From: Psychromicrobium xiongbiense
Lineage (GTDB): Bacteria; Actinomycetota; Actinomycetes; Actinomycetales; Micrococcaceae
DNA length: 64,000 bases
Direction of reading: 5' to 3'
Assembly: GCF_030271165.1 (NCBI RefSeq)
Contig: NZ_JASSZH010000009.1
Location: 62,001-126,000, forward strand
Every line of letters starts with the position of its first letter. Positions within the stretch are counted from its first letter, which is position 1. Below are positions 33,318-42,434 of this stretch, one piece after another. The notes below the pieces were generated by a model. The model ran no database searches, was not told the DNA's origin, and saw only the letters and a program-made list of their open reading frames with translations. Both the position numbers and the translations under genes were made by a program.

Positions 33318-34319
33318 ATGATGGTTTCCAGACCGATCATCATCCTGTCCTCAGTAGCAGCAATTGCCCTCGCTGCTGGATTCGCTCAGCCCGCGAATGC
33401 CGCCGAGAATCGACCAGCAGCCTCCGTTCAGCAATCCCTTGGCTTGCAGGCCAAGGAAGCAGATCCCCTCTCGATCGTCATGCAGGCTGCACATCTGACT
33501 GGCAACGACTCACTGTATCCAATGCGGTTGGCAAGCCGCACAGCTGCTGCCGACGGCTCTTCCGACTCGTCATCTACGTCGTTGGATGCCACAACTGGCA
33601 CGGTCGCCCTCCAGTCTTCCTCGGGGCGGAAACTTACCCTAAGGTCCTCCACACCAGGCGTCTCTTATCACGGCATAAACTCAAACGGAGTGGTCGGACT
33701 TTCAGGCAAAGCGAACAGCGGATTCGATGTGGTGCTTGCCCACTCCTCGAATACGCATGCCGCTGGCTACGTGGTGATTGGCTCGGATTCGGCGCCAACG
33801 GAATACGAATTCTCAATAGAAGTTGACGGGACCCCGGCAGGGCTGAAAATCCTCAACGATGGAAAGGTTGAGGTCACCGACCTCTCCGGAAACATGGTGA
33901 ATATCGTCAATCCGGCGTGGGCGCTAGACGCCAAGGGACACGCGGTACCCTCCCTCTATACACTCCGCGACGGCCACCTCGTGCAAGTGGTTCAGCATTC
34001 TTCGACAAACTCATACCCCGTGACAGCAGACCCGGAACTTGCCTGCGATTGGCTGTTCTGCACGATGGAATGGAACCGAGACGAGACCGCTTACATCAAA
34101 AATGGCGGCTTCAACACCATACTGACTGCGGTCACCGGCGGATGCGCGGCATTCAACTGGGCAGTCGGATTTGCCTGCGGACTCGATCTCGCAATCGCTC
34201 TGAGTGTGGCTACGGACGCTTACAATCGCGGCGAATGTTTTGGGATTCGAAGAAATATTCCCGGAGGAATTCTCGGCGCAACTTTCCCCGTAAGCTACTC
34301 AGGTGGAAACTGTCATTAA
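33318..34319 (+). CDS. Secreted protein with six-cysteine C-terminal domain
   Basis: A 333-residue protein I cannot name. A signal peptide (residues 1-28, cleaved after QPANA) leads into a polar, Ser/Thr-rich region. All six cysteines are in the last 90 residues (244, 249, 277, 288, 308, 332), beginning at YPVTADPELACDWLFC and including a glycine-rich hydrophobic stretch around ILTAVTGGCAAFNWAVG. This C-terminal block resembles small domains seen at the end of other actinobacterial secreted proteins. The gene is clearly poorer in G+C than its neighbours, a sign of transfer. A membrane-protein gene follows after 36 bp. A toxin or surface role is only a guess. Confidence 0.8.
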   Translation: MMVSRPIIILSSVAAIALAAGFAQPANAAENRPAASVQQSLGLQAKEADPLSIVMQAAHLTGNDSLYPMRLASRTAAADGSSDSSSTSLDATTGTVALQSSSGRKLTLRSSTPGVSYHGINSNGVVGLSGKANSGFDVVLAHSSNTHAAGYVVIGSDSAPTEYEFSIEVDGTPAGLKILNDGKVEVTDLSGNMVNIVNPAWALDAKGHAVPSLYTLRDGHLVQVVQHSSTNSYPVTADPELACDWLFCTMEWNRDETAYIKNGGFNTILTAVTGGCAAFNWAVGFACGLDLAIALSVATDAYNRGECFGIRRNIPGGILGATFPVSYSGGNCH

Positions 34320-34355
34320 CCGGACAATGGTTTTCTACGATATTTGGAGCGCGCC

Positions 34356-34742
34356 ATGAGGTTACAGATCGCACCGGTCGCTGTTATTTCCGTCTTCATA
34401 GCTGTCGCTACTTTAGTTGTTCCCTTGAGTTTCATCGAGGAACAGCCCTGGTGGAGCCCTGTCTTCTTTGTCGGAGCGGTGATAGTCATTGTCGCGACTA
34501 GCGCATGGCAACACAGGTTGAGGAAGGAAGGTACCCCCGGCCAACCAACAGCACAGGAGAACAGGACCAGTGCGGCCGCAGGAACGTGCCTGGCCTTGGT
34601 GATAGGACTAGCGCTTGCCGCCTTCTTCTTTGCGGCTTCTCCGGACGTGCGCTGGCTTTGTCTAGCGCTGGGCTCACTCCAGCTGTGTGCGGTAGGAGCA
34701 CTTCTCATTTATGGCTTCACCCTGCGTCATCGATCGACGTAG
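34356..34742 (+). CDS. Small four-helix membrane protein
   Basis: A 128-residue hypothetical protein with four hydrophobic segments: residues about 4-25, 31-50, 70-92 and 97-122, with a basic loop (WQHRLRKEG) between the second and third. The ATG at 34356 has GGAG six bases upstream; a TTG at 34344 is in frame but less likely. It is 36 bp behind the secreted six-cysteine protein on the same strand and shares its lower G+C, so the two probably form one transcript. It could be an immunity, anchoring or export partner, but no family is recognised. Confidence 0.65.
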   Translation: MRLQIAPVAVISVFIAVATLVVPLSFIEEQPWWSPVFFVGAVIVIVATSAWQHRLRKEGTPGQPTAQENRTSAAAGTCLALVIGLALAAFFFAASPDVRWLCLALGSLQLCAVGALLIYGFTLRHRST

Positions 34743-34763
34743 CCCGGCGGTTGACCAGCGGAA

Positions 34764-35789
34764 CTACCAGTCGGTCCGTTCACGCAGCCAGGCCAGAATC
34801 GCTTCGCCCTGACGCTGTTGGAAGGATCGCAGGGTGGGCAGACCTTCCGGGGCTGGCAGCCGGGCCGCGTCAACAAGGTAGGCGGCCAGACCCGCCAGTA
34901 CGGCACTGACGCCATCGTCCGTGGCCGGAGCAAAGACCGGGTGCGAAGCCAGCACCTCCTCCACGTCAAAGGCGGGATCAAAGACGCGCACATTCACCAG
35001 CAAGGTCAGTGCATCCATCCAGGACACACCGTGGCAAGCCCACGGCCAGTCGACCAGAACCGCACGGTCCGCCTGCTGCACCCCTCCTGCGGAGCCAGCA
35101 GCATCAGCGTCTGCAATCAGCAGAATATTGTCGGCCCGCACATCGGTGTGCACCAGCGATTCCCCTGGCAGGTAGCTCAGTCCACGAGCTGCGAGTTCTT
35201 CCAGCCGGTCCAGATGCCGGGCCGCCCACGGGTCAGAGACCGGGAAGGACGCTTCCTTGAGCCGGGTCCACCCCGCGAAGGACTCCCGGAGTTCCTCCTC
35301 CAGGCGAGGCAGCTGGGTAAGTCCCCGCTGGAAAACCGACCCGACCGGGACGGGTGCTTCGGCAATCTCCAGAAGTGCCTCAAGGACCAGCTGCAGCTCG
35401 GCGCTCTGCCATGGAGTCTGCGGGGAGCGACCCTCGATGTCCTCGAGCACCAACGCCACCCACTCGCCGTCATCGAACATCCCGATCCAGTGCGCCACCG
35501 GGAGGCTGAGCGGCAGCTGGGCAGTCACGGCCGCTTCCTTCCGGTGAATCTCCGGAGAGCTGGAGTTCAGGGCGGCGCTGACCGCTTTGACAAAGGCACG
35601 TCGCCCCGTGGCGGTCCGTACCCGGTCTGCCGTTCCCGGAGAAAATCCGCCCTGCTGACCCGTAGCCTCCACCACCGACGCGCCCAGAATCTGCTCGACG
35701 CCGGAGCGGACCTGCTCCGGTAGATCGGACCAGCCGATGCGGGCGCTCCAGGGTGTCAGCTCGGTCGTTGGCATAGGCATATCTCTCAT
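34764..35789 (-). CDS. Phosphotransferase of the aminoglycoside/choline kinase fold
   Basis: A 341-residue APH-type kinase-fold protein. The catalytic loop is LVHTDVRADNIL (HxDxxxxN) near residue 215 and the metal-binding aspartate is in AVLVDWPWA near residue 245. The N-lobe has GGFSPGTADRV and the lysine in RRAFVKAV. These proteins phosphorylate small molecules; the actinobacterial members beside tkt have no known substrate and are not evidence of antibiotic resistance. The start ATG has a GAGGAGA site. It is divergent from tkt. Confidence 0.85.
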   Translation of the reverse strand: MRDMPMPTTELTPWSARIGWSDLPEQVRSGVEQILGASVVEATGQQGGFSPGTADRVRTATGRRAFVKAVSAALNSSSPEIHRKEAAVTAQLPLSLPVAHWIGMFDDGEWVALVLEDIEGRSPQTPWQSAELQLVLEALLEIAEAPVPVGSVFQRGLTQLPRLEEELRESFAGWTRLKEASFPVSDPWAARHLDRLEELAARGLSYLPGESLVHTDVRADNILLIADADAAGSAGGVQQADRAVLVDWPWACHGVSWMDALTLLVNVRVFDPAFDVEEVLASHPVFAPATDDGVSAVLAGLAAYLVDAARLPAPEGLPTLRSFQQRQGEAILAWLRERTDW

Positions 35790-35924
35790 TATTTCTCCTC
35801 ATGTCCGGTAGCGGATACTTCTGTGACGCGCATCGCGGTGGCCGGTTCGATAGCACCATGGGTGAAGGCACTAAGCTGATTGCGGGCCAGGACTCTACGA
35901 TCACTACAGAGAGGGCGCTCTACC

Positions 35925-38042
35925 GTGCCGCAAGAACAAGAATTTACGTGGACCGCTGAAGACCGACGCGCTGTCGACACCGTGCGCGTGCTGGCTGCTG
36001 ACGCAGTGCAGAAGGTTGGAAACGGTCACCCGGGAACCGCTATCAGCCTGGCACCAGCTGCCTACCTGATCTTCCAGAAGTTGCTCCGCCACGATCCCAC
36101 GGATCCGCTGTGGGCCGGTCGTGACCGCTTCATCCTCTCCCCCGGACACAGCTCGCTGACGCTGTACATCCAGCTCTTCCTCTCTGGTTACGGTCTGGAA
36201 TTGAGCGACCTCGAGGGCCTGCGCACCTGGGGGTCGCTGACTCCCGGTCACCCCGAGTACAAGCACACCAGGGGTGTGGAGATCACCACCGGTCCGCTCG
36301 GCCAGGGTCTCGCCTCCTCCGTGGGCTTCGCCTACTCGCAGCGCCGGATGCGCGGAATGTTCGACGCCGACGCACCCGCCGGCACGAGCCCCTTCGACCA
36401 CAACATCTGGGTCATCGCCTCCGATGGCGACCTCCAGGAAGGCGTGACGAGCGAGGCCTCCTCGCTCGCCGGGCACCAGCAGTTGGGCAACCTGGTCGTG
36501 CTGTACGACCAGAACCACATCTCGATCGAAGACGATACCGATATCGCCTACTCCGAGGACGTCCTTAAGCGCTACGAGGCGTACGGCTGGCACGTGCAGC
36601 GCGTGGACTGGACCGCCACCGGTGAATACGTCGAAGACGTGGCAGCCCTGTACAACGCCCTGATCGCGGCGAAGGCAGAGACCAGCAAGCCTTCCATCAT
36701 CGCCCTGCGCACCATCATCGGCTGGCCTTCGCCGACCAAGCAGAATACCGGCAAGATCCATGGCTCCGCTCTGGGTGCCGAGGAACTCGCGGCCCTCAAG
36801 ACGGTCCTGGGTTTTGACCCGGAGAAGTCCTTCGACGTCGATGACGCCGTGCTGGCTCACGCCCGCCAGGTCGTCGAGCGCGGGGTGGAGGAACACGCCG
36901 CCTGGAATGTCCAGCTGGACGCCTGGAAGGCCGCTCACCCCGACCGCGCCGAGCTTCTGGCGCGCCTGGACGCCGGTACCCTGCCGGAGGACTGGACCGC
37001 CAGCCTGCCCGAGTTCGAGGCAGGCAAGGCCGTCTCCACCCGCGCGGCTTCCGGCAAGGTCATCAACGCCGTCGCGCCGGTGCTGCCGGAACTCTGGGGT
37101 GGCTCCTGCGACCTCGCCGAGTCGAACAACACCACGATTGAAGGCGCTCCGTCCTTCATTCCCGCAGAGCGCCAGACCAGCTCCTGGAGCGGAAACCCCT
37201 ATGGGCGCGTGCTGCACTTCGGCATCCGAGAGCATGCTGCGGCCGCCATCGTCAACGGCATCCACCTGGACGGGCCGACCCGCGCTTTCTCCGGCACCTT
37301 CCTGATCTTCTCCGACTACCAGCGCCCGGCGATCCGGCTCAGCGCGCTGATGGGCGTGCCCAGCATCTACGTCTGGACGCACGACTCCATCGGCCTGGGT
37401 GAGGACGGCCCGACGCACCAGCCGGTGGAGCAACTGGCCAGCCTGCGCGCCATCCCGGGGCTCGACGTCGTGCGCCCCGGTGATGCCAATGAGGTCGCTC
37501 AGGCCTGGCGTGGCATTCTGGAGAACCGTCAGAACCCGGCCGGCATCGTGCTGACCCGTCAGAACATCCCCACCTACGCCCGCGGCGCCGGTGGGGCCAC
37601 CGCCACTGAGTTCGGCTCTGCCGAGGGTGTGCTGCGTGGCGGCTACGTTCTGGCTGAGGCCGTTCGCGATGGCGAGGTGGTCACCGCTGATGTGCTGCTG
37701 ATCGCCACCGGTTCCGAGGTTCAGCTGGCTGTCGAGGCCCGCGAAGCCCTCGCTGAACAGGGCATCGCCGCCCGCGTGATCTCGATGCCCTCGGTCGAGT
37801 GGTTCCACCGCCAGGACGCCGAGTACCGTGAGTCGGTTCTGCCGGCAGCCATCAAGGCGCGCGTCTCGGTCGAAGCCGGTATCGCCATGCCCTGGCGGGA
37901 ATTCCTCGGTGACGCAGGCCGTTCCATTTCACTGGAACACTTCGGCGCATCCGCCGACTACCTGCGCCTTTACCGCGAGTTCGGCATCACCGCGGAGGCC
38001 GTGGCCGACGCAGCCCAGGAATCCATCAACGCAGCATCCTGA
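35925..38042 (+). CDS. tkt: Transketolase
   Basis: A 705-residue thiamine-diphosphate enzyme that moves two-carbon units between sugar phosphates. NGHPGTAISLAPAAY, the cofactor motif SDGDLQEGVTSEASS, and TRAFSGTFLIFSDYQRPA, HDSIGLGEDGPTHQPVEQL and the C-terminal domain are all in order. I chose GTG 35925 since VPQEQEFTWTAEDRRAVDT matches the family start. It heads tkt-tal-pgi-zwf-opcA-pgl, although a strong hairpin follows its stop codon. Confidence 0.96.
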   Translation: MPQEQEFTWTAEDRRAVDTVRVLAADAVQKVGNGHPGTAISLAPAAYLIFQKLLRHDPTDPLWAGRDRFILSPGHSSLTLYIQLFLSGYGLELSDLEGLRTWGSLTPGHPEYKHTRGVEITTGPLGQGLASSVGFAYSQRRMRGMFDADAPAGTSPFDHNIWVIASDGDLQEGVTSEASSLAGHQQLGNLVVLYDQNHISIEDDTDIAYSEDVLKRYEAYGWHVQRVDWTATGEYVEDVAALYNALIAAKAETSKPSIIALRTIIGWPSPTKQNTGKIHGSALGAEELAALKTVLGFDPEKSFDVDDAVLAHARQVVERGVEEHAAWNVQLDAWKAAHPDRAELLARLDAGTLPEDWTASLPEFEAGKAVSTRAASGKVINAVAPVLPELWGGSCDLAESNNTTIEGAPSFIPAERQTSSWSGNPYGRVLHFGIREHAAAAIVNGIHLDGPTRAFSGTFLIFSDYQRPAIRLSALMGVPSIYVWTHDSIGLGEDGPTHQPVEQLASLRAIPGLDVVRPGDANEVAQAWRGILENRQNPAGIVLTRQNIPTYARGAGGATATEFGSAEGVLRGGYVLAEAVRDGEVVTADVLLIATGSEVQLAVEAREALAEQGIAARVISMPSVEWFHRQDAEYRESVLPAAIKARVSVEAGIAMPWREFLGDAGRSISLEHFGASADYLRLYREFGITAEAVADAAQESINAAS

Positions 38043-38050
38043 ACCAGGCA

Positions 38051-38085
38051 CAAGGACCCGCACTGTTCTGACAGGCGGGTCCTTG
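38051..38085. terminator. Hairpin between tkt and tal
   Basis: CAAGGACCCGC and its exact complement form an 11-bp stem with a 13-base loop, nine bases past the tkt stop. No T-run follows, so it may be a partial terminator or an mRNA processing/stability element. Confidence 0.65.
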
Positions 38086-38117
38086 TCACTGGTTCATCCA
38101 TCGAAGGAGAGCAAGCA

Positions 38118-39242
38118 ATGACCACCCCCACCCAGGCCCTCTCGGACGCCGGAGTTTCCATCTGGCTCGATGACCTTTCCCGTGACCGCCTCACCAGTGG
38201 CAATCTGGTGGAGCTCATCGAGACCAAGAACGTCGTTGGTGTGACCACCAACCCCTCCATTTTCCAGGCCGCCATCACCAAGGGCTCCGCCTACAACGAG
38301 CAGATCGCCGCGCTGGCCGCCGAGGGCGCCGATGTCGAAGAGGCTGTCTTCGCCATCACCACCCAGGACGTCGCCAACGCCTGTGACGTCTTCGCCCCTA
38401 TCGCCGCGGCGACGAACGGTGTTGACGGCCGGGTCTCCATCGAGGTCGACCCCCGTAAGGCCTGGGACACGGCCGGCACCATCGCCGAGGCCGCTCGCCT
38501 CTACGCTGCCGTGGACAAATCCAATGTGCACATCAAGATCCCCGCGACCATCGAGGGCCTCGAAGCCATCACCGAGACCCTGGCGGCCGGCATCAGCGTC
38601 AACGTCACCCTGATCTTCTCGTTGGAGCGCTACCGCGCCGTGATCAATGCCTTCCTGCTGGGTCTGGAGAAGGCGAAGGCCAACGGCCACGATCTGTCCA
38701 CCATTCACTCGGTGGCCTCCTTCTTCGTCTCCCGTGTGGACACCGAGATCGACAAACGGCTCGACGCGATCGGCACCGAGGAGGCCAAGGCACTCAAGGG
38801 CAAGGCTGGCGTCGCCAATGCCCGCCTGGCCTACCAGGTGTTCGAGGAGCAGTTCTCCACCGAGCGCTGGGCCCTGCTGGCCGAGGCCGGCGCCCTGCCG
38901 CAGCGTCCGCTCTGGGCCTCCACGGGCGTCAAGGATCCGGCCTACCCGGACACCCTGTACGTCACCGAGCTGGTGGCCCCGCAAGAGGTGAACACTATGC
39001 CGGAGAAGACGCTCGATGCCGTCTTCGACCACGGCGTGATCACCGGGAACACGATCGACGGCACCTATGAGGAGTCGAACGCCGTGCTGGATGCGCTCGA
39101 CGCCATCGGCATTTCCTACAACGACGTGGTCGCGGTTCTGGAAACCGAAGGTCTGGACAAGTTCGTCAGCAGCTGGAAAGAACTGCTGGCTGACCTGCAG
39201 GCCGCTCTGGACAACGCCCGCACCGCAGCAGAAGGAGCCTGA
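38118..39242 (+). CDS. tal: Transaldolase
   Basis: A 374-residue transaldolase of the long actinobacterial type. [13 protein letters not shown] and [13 protein letters not shown] are near the N-terminus, the Schiff-base lysine is in VHIKIPAT, and [18 protein letters not shown] and [19 protein letters not shown] follow. It exchanges a dihydroxyacetone unit between sedoheptulose-7-phosphate and glyceraldehyde-3-phosphate. AAGGAG precedes the ATG. It is 6 bp before pgi. Confidence 0.96.
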   Translation: MTTPTQALSDAGVSIWLDDLSRDRLTSGNLVELIETKNVVGVTTNPSIFQAAITKGSAYNEQIAALAAEGADVEEAVFAITTQDVANACDVFAPIAAATNGVDGRVSIEVDPRKAWDTAGTIAEAARLYAAVDKSNVHIKIPATIEGLEAITETLAAGISVNVTLIFSLERYRAVINAFLLGLEKAKANGHDLSTIHSVASFFVSRVDTEIDKRLDAIGTEEAKALKGKAGVANARLAYQVFEEQFSTERWALLAEAGALPQRPLWASTGVKDPAYPDTLYVTELVAPQEVNTMPEKTLDAVFDHGVITGNTIDGTYEESNAVLDALDAIGISYNDVVAVLETEGLDKFVSSWKELLADLQAALDNARTAAEGA

Positions 39243-39247
39243 TACCC

Positions 39248-40879
39248 ATGACCAGCCTGTCCTATCTGGCCACCGGTGCCGCTGAGGCTGCTGCCGCTGC
39301 TCATGTCCCGGCCCTGGTCGCGGATCAGATTGCCTCGAGGATCTTCGCCAAGGACGCCACCCTGTGGGGCCTCGCGGCCGAGTCCGAGTCGGCAATCCGC
39401 CTCGGCTGGGTCGAGGCCGCCGAGGTCTCGGCGCCTCTGGTCCCCCAGATCGCGGCCCTGCGCGAGGCCTTTCTGGCCGAGGGCGTGAACCACATTGTGC
39501 TCGCCGGCATGGGTGGTTCCTCTCTGGCTCCCGAGGTCATCACCGCAACCGCCGGGGTTGAGCTCACGGTCCTGGACTCGACCGACCCCGATCAGGTACG
39601 TGCCGCCATCGCAGACCGACTCGCTGAGTCCGCATTGGTGGTCTCCTCAAAATCGGGCTCCACGCTGGAAACGGATTCTCAGCGTCGGATCTTTGAGCAG
39701 GAGTTCACTGCTGCCGGCATCGATGCGAAGAGCCGCATCGTGGTGGTGACCGATCCCGGTTCGCCGCTCGACGCCTTCGCCCGTGAGGCCGGCTACCGTG
39801 CGGTGTTCAACGCCGACCCGAATGTGGGCGGCCGTTACTCTGCGCTGACCGCTTTCGGCCTGGTGCCTTCGGGCCTCGCGGGTGTGGACATCCAGGCGCT
39901 CCTCGATGCTGCCGATGAGGCTGCTGAGGTGCTTCGCGATGATGCCGAGGACAATATCGGCCTCGAGCTCGGCAGTGCCCTGGGTGGCACCTCCCCGCTG
40001 CGGAACAAGATCGTGATCGTCGACGAGGGCTCCGGCATCGTGGGCTTTGCGGACTGGGCCGAGCAGCTCATTGCTGAGTCGACGGGCAAGGACAGCACCG
40101 GCCTTCTGCCGGTCGTGGCCGATCCCGGCTCCCCCGAGGTGATCAACCAGCCCGATGACGTCCTCGTCGTCCGGCTGGTGGCCTCTGATGCCGAGGTGGA
40201 GGCTGGCCCAAACCAGGTCGTCCTCTCCGGCGATCTGGGCTCGCAGCTCATGCTCTGGGAGTTCGCCACGGCGGTGGCAGGTCGTCTGCTGGGCATCAAC
40301 CCCTTCGACCAGCCCGATGTCGAAGCTGCGAAGGTCGCTGCACGCGGCTTGTTGGACGCCCGCCCCGAGCCAGTGTCCGCGGCCTTCACCGATGGCGTGA
40401 TCGAGGTCCGTGCTCTGCCCGAAGGTTCCGACTGGCTGGGTTCAGCCAGCACGGTCCCTGAGGCGCTGGAGGCGCTCTTCGCCCAGTTGGGCGCCGACGG
40501 CTACCTGAGCGTTCAAGCATACTTCGACCGGATCGGGTACGCCTCCTTTGCCGAGATCCGCGACAGCCTGGCCGCTGAGACCGGTCGGCCGGTCACCTTC
40601 GGCTGGGGACCGCGGTTCCTGCACTCGACCGGACAGTTCCACAAGGGCGGCCCCGGCATCGGCGTTTATCTGCAGATCACCGCCGCACCGGCAGAGGACC
40701 TGCAGATCCCCGATCGCCCGTTCAGCTTCGGGCAGCTCATTGAAGCCCAGGCCGCAGGCGATGCCCAGGTGCTGGCCGCTCATGGCCGTCCGGTGCTGCG
40801 TCTGCACCTGACCGACCGGGCGGCGGGCGTCGCCGCACTCGAATCGGTGATCGTCTCACTGCCGAAAGCAGGGAACTGA
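39248..40879 (+). CDS. pgi: Glucose-6-phosphate isomerase
   Basis: A 543-residue SIS-domain isomerase. VLAGMGGSSLAPEVI, VSSKSGSTLETDS, VTDPGSPLDAFA, the second half ending FGWGPRFLHSTGQFHKGGP are clear. It is of the divergent type found between tal and zwf in Micrococcales, somewhat different from the E. coli enzyme. It links glycolysis to the pentose phosphate genes in the same operon. Gaps to tal and zwf are 5 and 4 bp. Confidence 0.92.
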   Translation: MTSLSYLATGAAEAAAAAHVPALVADQIASRIFAKDATLWGLAAESESAIRLGWVEAAEVSAPLVPQIAALREAFLAEGVNHIVLAGMGGSSLAPEVITATAGVELTVLDSTDPDQVRAAIADRLAESALVVSSKSGSTLETDSQRRIFEQEFTAAGIDAKSRIVVVTDPGSPLDAFAREAGYRAVFNADPNVGGRYSALTAFGLVPSGLAGVDIQALLDAADEAAEVLRDDAEDNIGLELGSALGGTSPLRNKIVIVDEGSGIVGFADWAEQLIAESTGKDSTGLLPVVADPGSPEVINQPDDVLVVRLVASDAEVEAGPNQVVLSGDLGSQLMLWEFATAVAGRLLGINPFDQPDVEAAKVAARGLLDARPEPVSAAFTDGVIEVRALPEGSDWLGSASTVPEALEALFAQLGADGYLSVQAYFDRIGYASFAEIRDSLAAETGRPVTFGWGPRFLHSTGQFHKGGPGIGVYLQITAAPAEDLQIPDRPFSFGQLIEAQAAGDAQVLAAHGRPVLRLHLTDRAAGVAALESVIVSLPKAGN

Positions 40880-40883
40880 ATTC

Positions 40884-42434
40884 ATGCCTGACACTCTGAA
40901 GTCTTCTGTGCGACACGCAAACCCCTTGCGTGACCCACGGGATCGCAGACTATCCCGTGTCGCCGGGCCTTCGTCGTTGGTCATCTTCGGTGTCACCGGC
41001 GATCTCGCGCGAAAAAAACTCATGCCAGCCGTCTACGATCTGGCTAACCGGGGTCTGCTCCCGCCGAGTTTCGCGCTCGTCGGTTTCGCCCGGCGCCAGT
41101 GGGAGAACGAGGACTTCGCGCAGGAGGTCAAGGAGTCCGTCCAGGCGTATTCCCGGACCCCTTTCGACGAAACGGTCTGGAACCAGCTGGCCGAGGGCAT
41201 CCGTTTTGTCCAGGGCGAATTTGACGACGATGCCGCGTTCGAGGAGCTCAAGCGCACCCTGGAGGCCCTGGATGCCGAGCGCGGCACGCGGGGGAACCAT
41301 GCGTTCTACCTCTCGATCCCACCGAAGGCCTTCGAACTCGTCTGCCGCCAGCTCTCGGCGCACGGACTGGCACAGTCCACGCCGGGAGCTTGGCGACGGG
41401 TGGTCATCGAGAAGCCTTTCGGGCATGATCTGGAATCCGCCCGTGAGCTCAATAATGTGGTCGAATCCGTCTTTCCGCCCGATTCGGTGTTCCGGATCGA
41501 TCACTATCTGGGCAAGGAAACGGTGCAGAACCTGTTGGCGCTGCGCTTTGCCAATCAGCTCTTTGAACCGATCTGGAACGCCAATTATGTTGATCACGTG
41601 CAGATCACCATGGCGGAGGACATCGGCACCGGTGGCCGTGCAGGCTACTACGACGGCGTGGGTGCTGCCCGCGACGTGATCCAGAATCACCTGCTCCAGT
41701 TGCTGGCGCTCACCGCGATGGAGGAGCCCATCTCCTTCAATGCAGAAGATCTGCGTGCCGAAAAGGAGAAGGTTCTGGCGGCTGTCAAGCTGCCGAAGGA
41801 CCTGTCGCAACACTCGGCCCGCGGGCAGTTCACCGGTGGTTGGCAAGGTGGCGAGGAGGTTCTCGGCTACCTGGATGAGGACGGTATTCCGGCCGATTCC
41901 AACACCGAGACCTACGCAGCAATCCGGCTCGACATCAACACCCGGCGCTGGGCTGGCGTGCCGTTCTATCTGCGCACCGGCAAACGTCTGGGGCGTCGCG
42001 TCACGGAGATCGCCGTCGTCTTCAAAAAGGCACCCAATCTCCTCTTCACCGACTACAGCGGCGATGAGTTCGGCCAGAACGCCGTGGTGATCCGGGTACA
42101 GCCTGACGAGGGCGTGACCATCCGTTTCGGCTCCAAGGTCCCTGGCACCCAGATGGAGGTGCGGGATGTGACGATGGACTTCGGCTACGGCCACGCCTTC
42201 ACCGAGAGCAGCCCTGAAGCCTATGAGCGACTGATTCTCGACGTCCTGCTGGGTGAGCCCCCGTTGTTTCCCCGGCATCAGGAAGTGGAGCTGTCGTGGA
42301 AGATTTTGGATCCCTTCGAGGAGTTCTGGGCCACTGAGGATGCCCGGCCGGAGCCATATGCCCCGGGCAGTTGGGGCCCAGCCTCGGCCGATGAACTCCT
42401 GGCACGGGATGGACGAAGCTGGAGAAGGCCATGA
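40884..42434 (+). CDS. zwf: Glucose-6-phosphate 1-dehydrogenase
   Basis: A 516-residue enzyme of normal length. The NADP site is VIFGVTGDLARKKLMPAVY, the active site RIDHYLGKETVQNLLALRF contains the catalytic His-Tyr-Lys set, and IEKPFGHDLESA is conserved. It makes NADPH and 6-phosphogluconolactone. It overlaps opcA by ATGA, and OpcA is known to promote Zwf assembly in actinobacteria. Confidence 0.97.
   Translation: MPDTLKSSVRHANPLRDPRDRRLSRVAGPSSLVIFGVTGDLARKKLMPAVYDLANRGLLPPSFALVGFARRQWENEDFAQEVKESVQAYSRTPFDETVWNQLAEGIRFVQGEFDDDAAFEELKRTLEALDAERGTRGNHAFYLSIPPKAFELVCRQLSAHGLAQSTPGAWRRVVIEKPFGHDLESARELNNVVESVFPPDSVFRIDHYLGKETVQNLLALRFANQLFEPIWNANYVDHVQITMAEDIGTGGRAGYYDGVGAARDVIQNHLLQLLALTAMEEPISFNAEDLRAEKEKVLAAVKLPKDLSQHSARGQFTGGWQGGEEVLGYLDEDGIPADSNTETYAAIRLDINTRRWAGVPFYLRTGKRLGRRVTEIAVVFKKAPNLLFTDYSGDEFGQNAVVIRVQPDEGVTIRFGSKVPGTQMEVRDVTMDFGYGHAFTESSPEAYERLILDVLLGEPPLFPRHQEVELSWKILDPFEEFWATEDARPEPYAPGSWGPASADELLARDGRSWRRP

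Noticed and set aside
34764..35789. Aminoglycoside resistance gene
   Set aside because: Only the general kinase fold is evident; the gene lies in a conserved spot beside tkt in core sequence, so resistance is not supported.
35904..37808. Long open frame antisense to tkt
   Set aside because: It mirrors the third-codon G+C bias of tkt and has no family motif; the same holds for long frames opposite the ABC-F gene (4188-5546) and uvrA (55632-57080).
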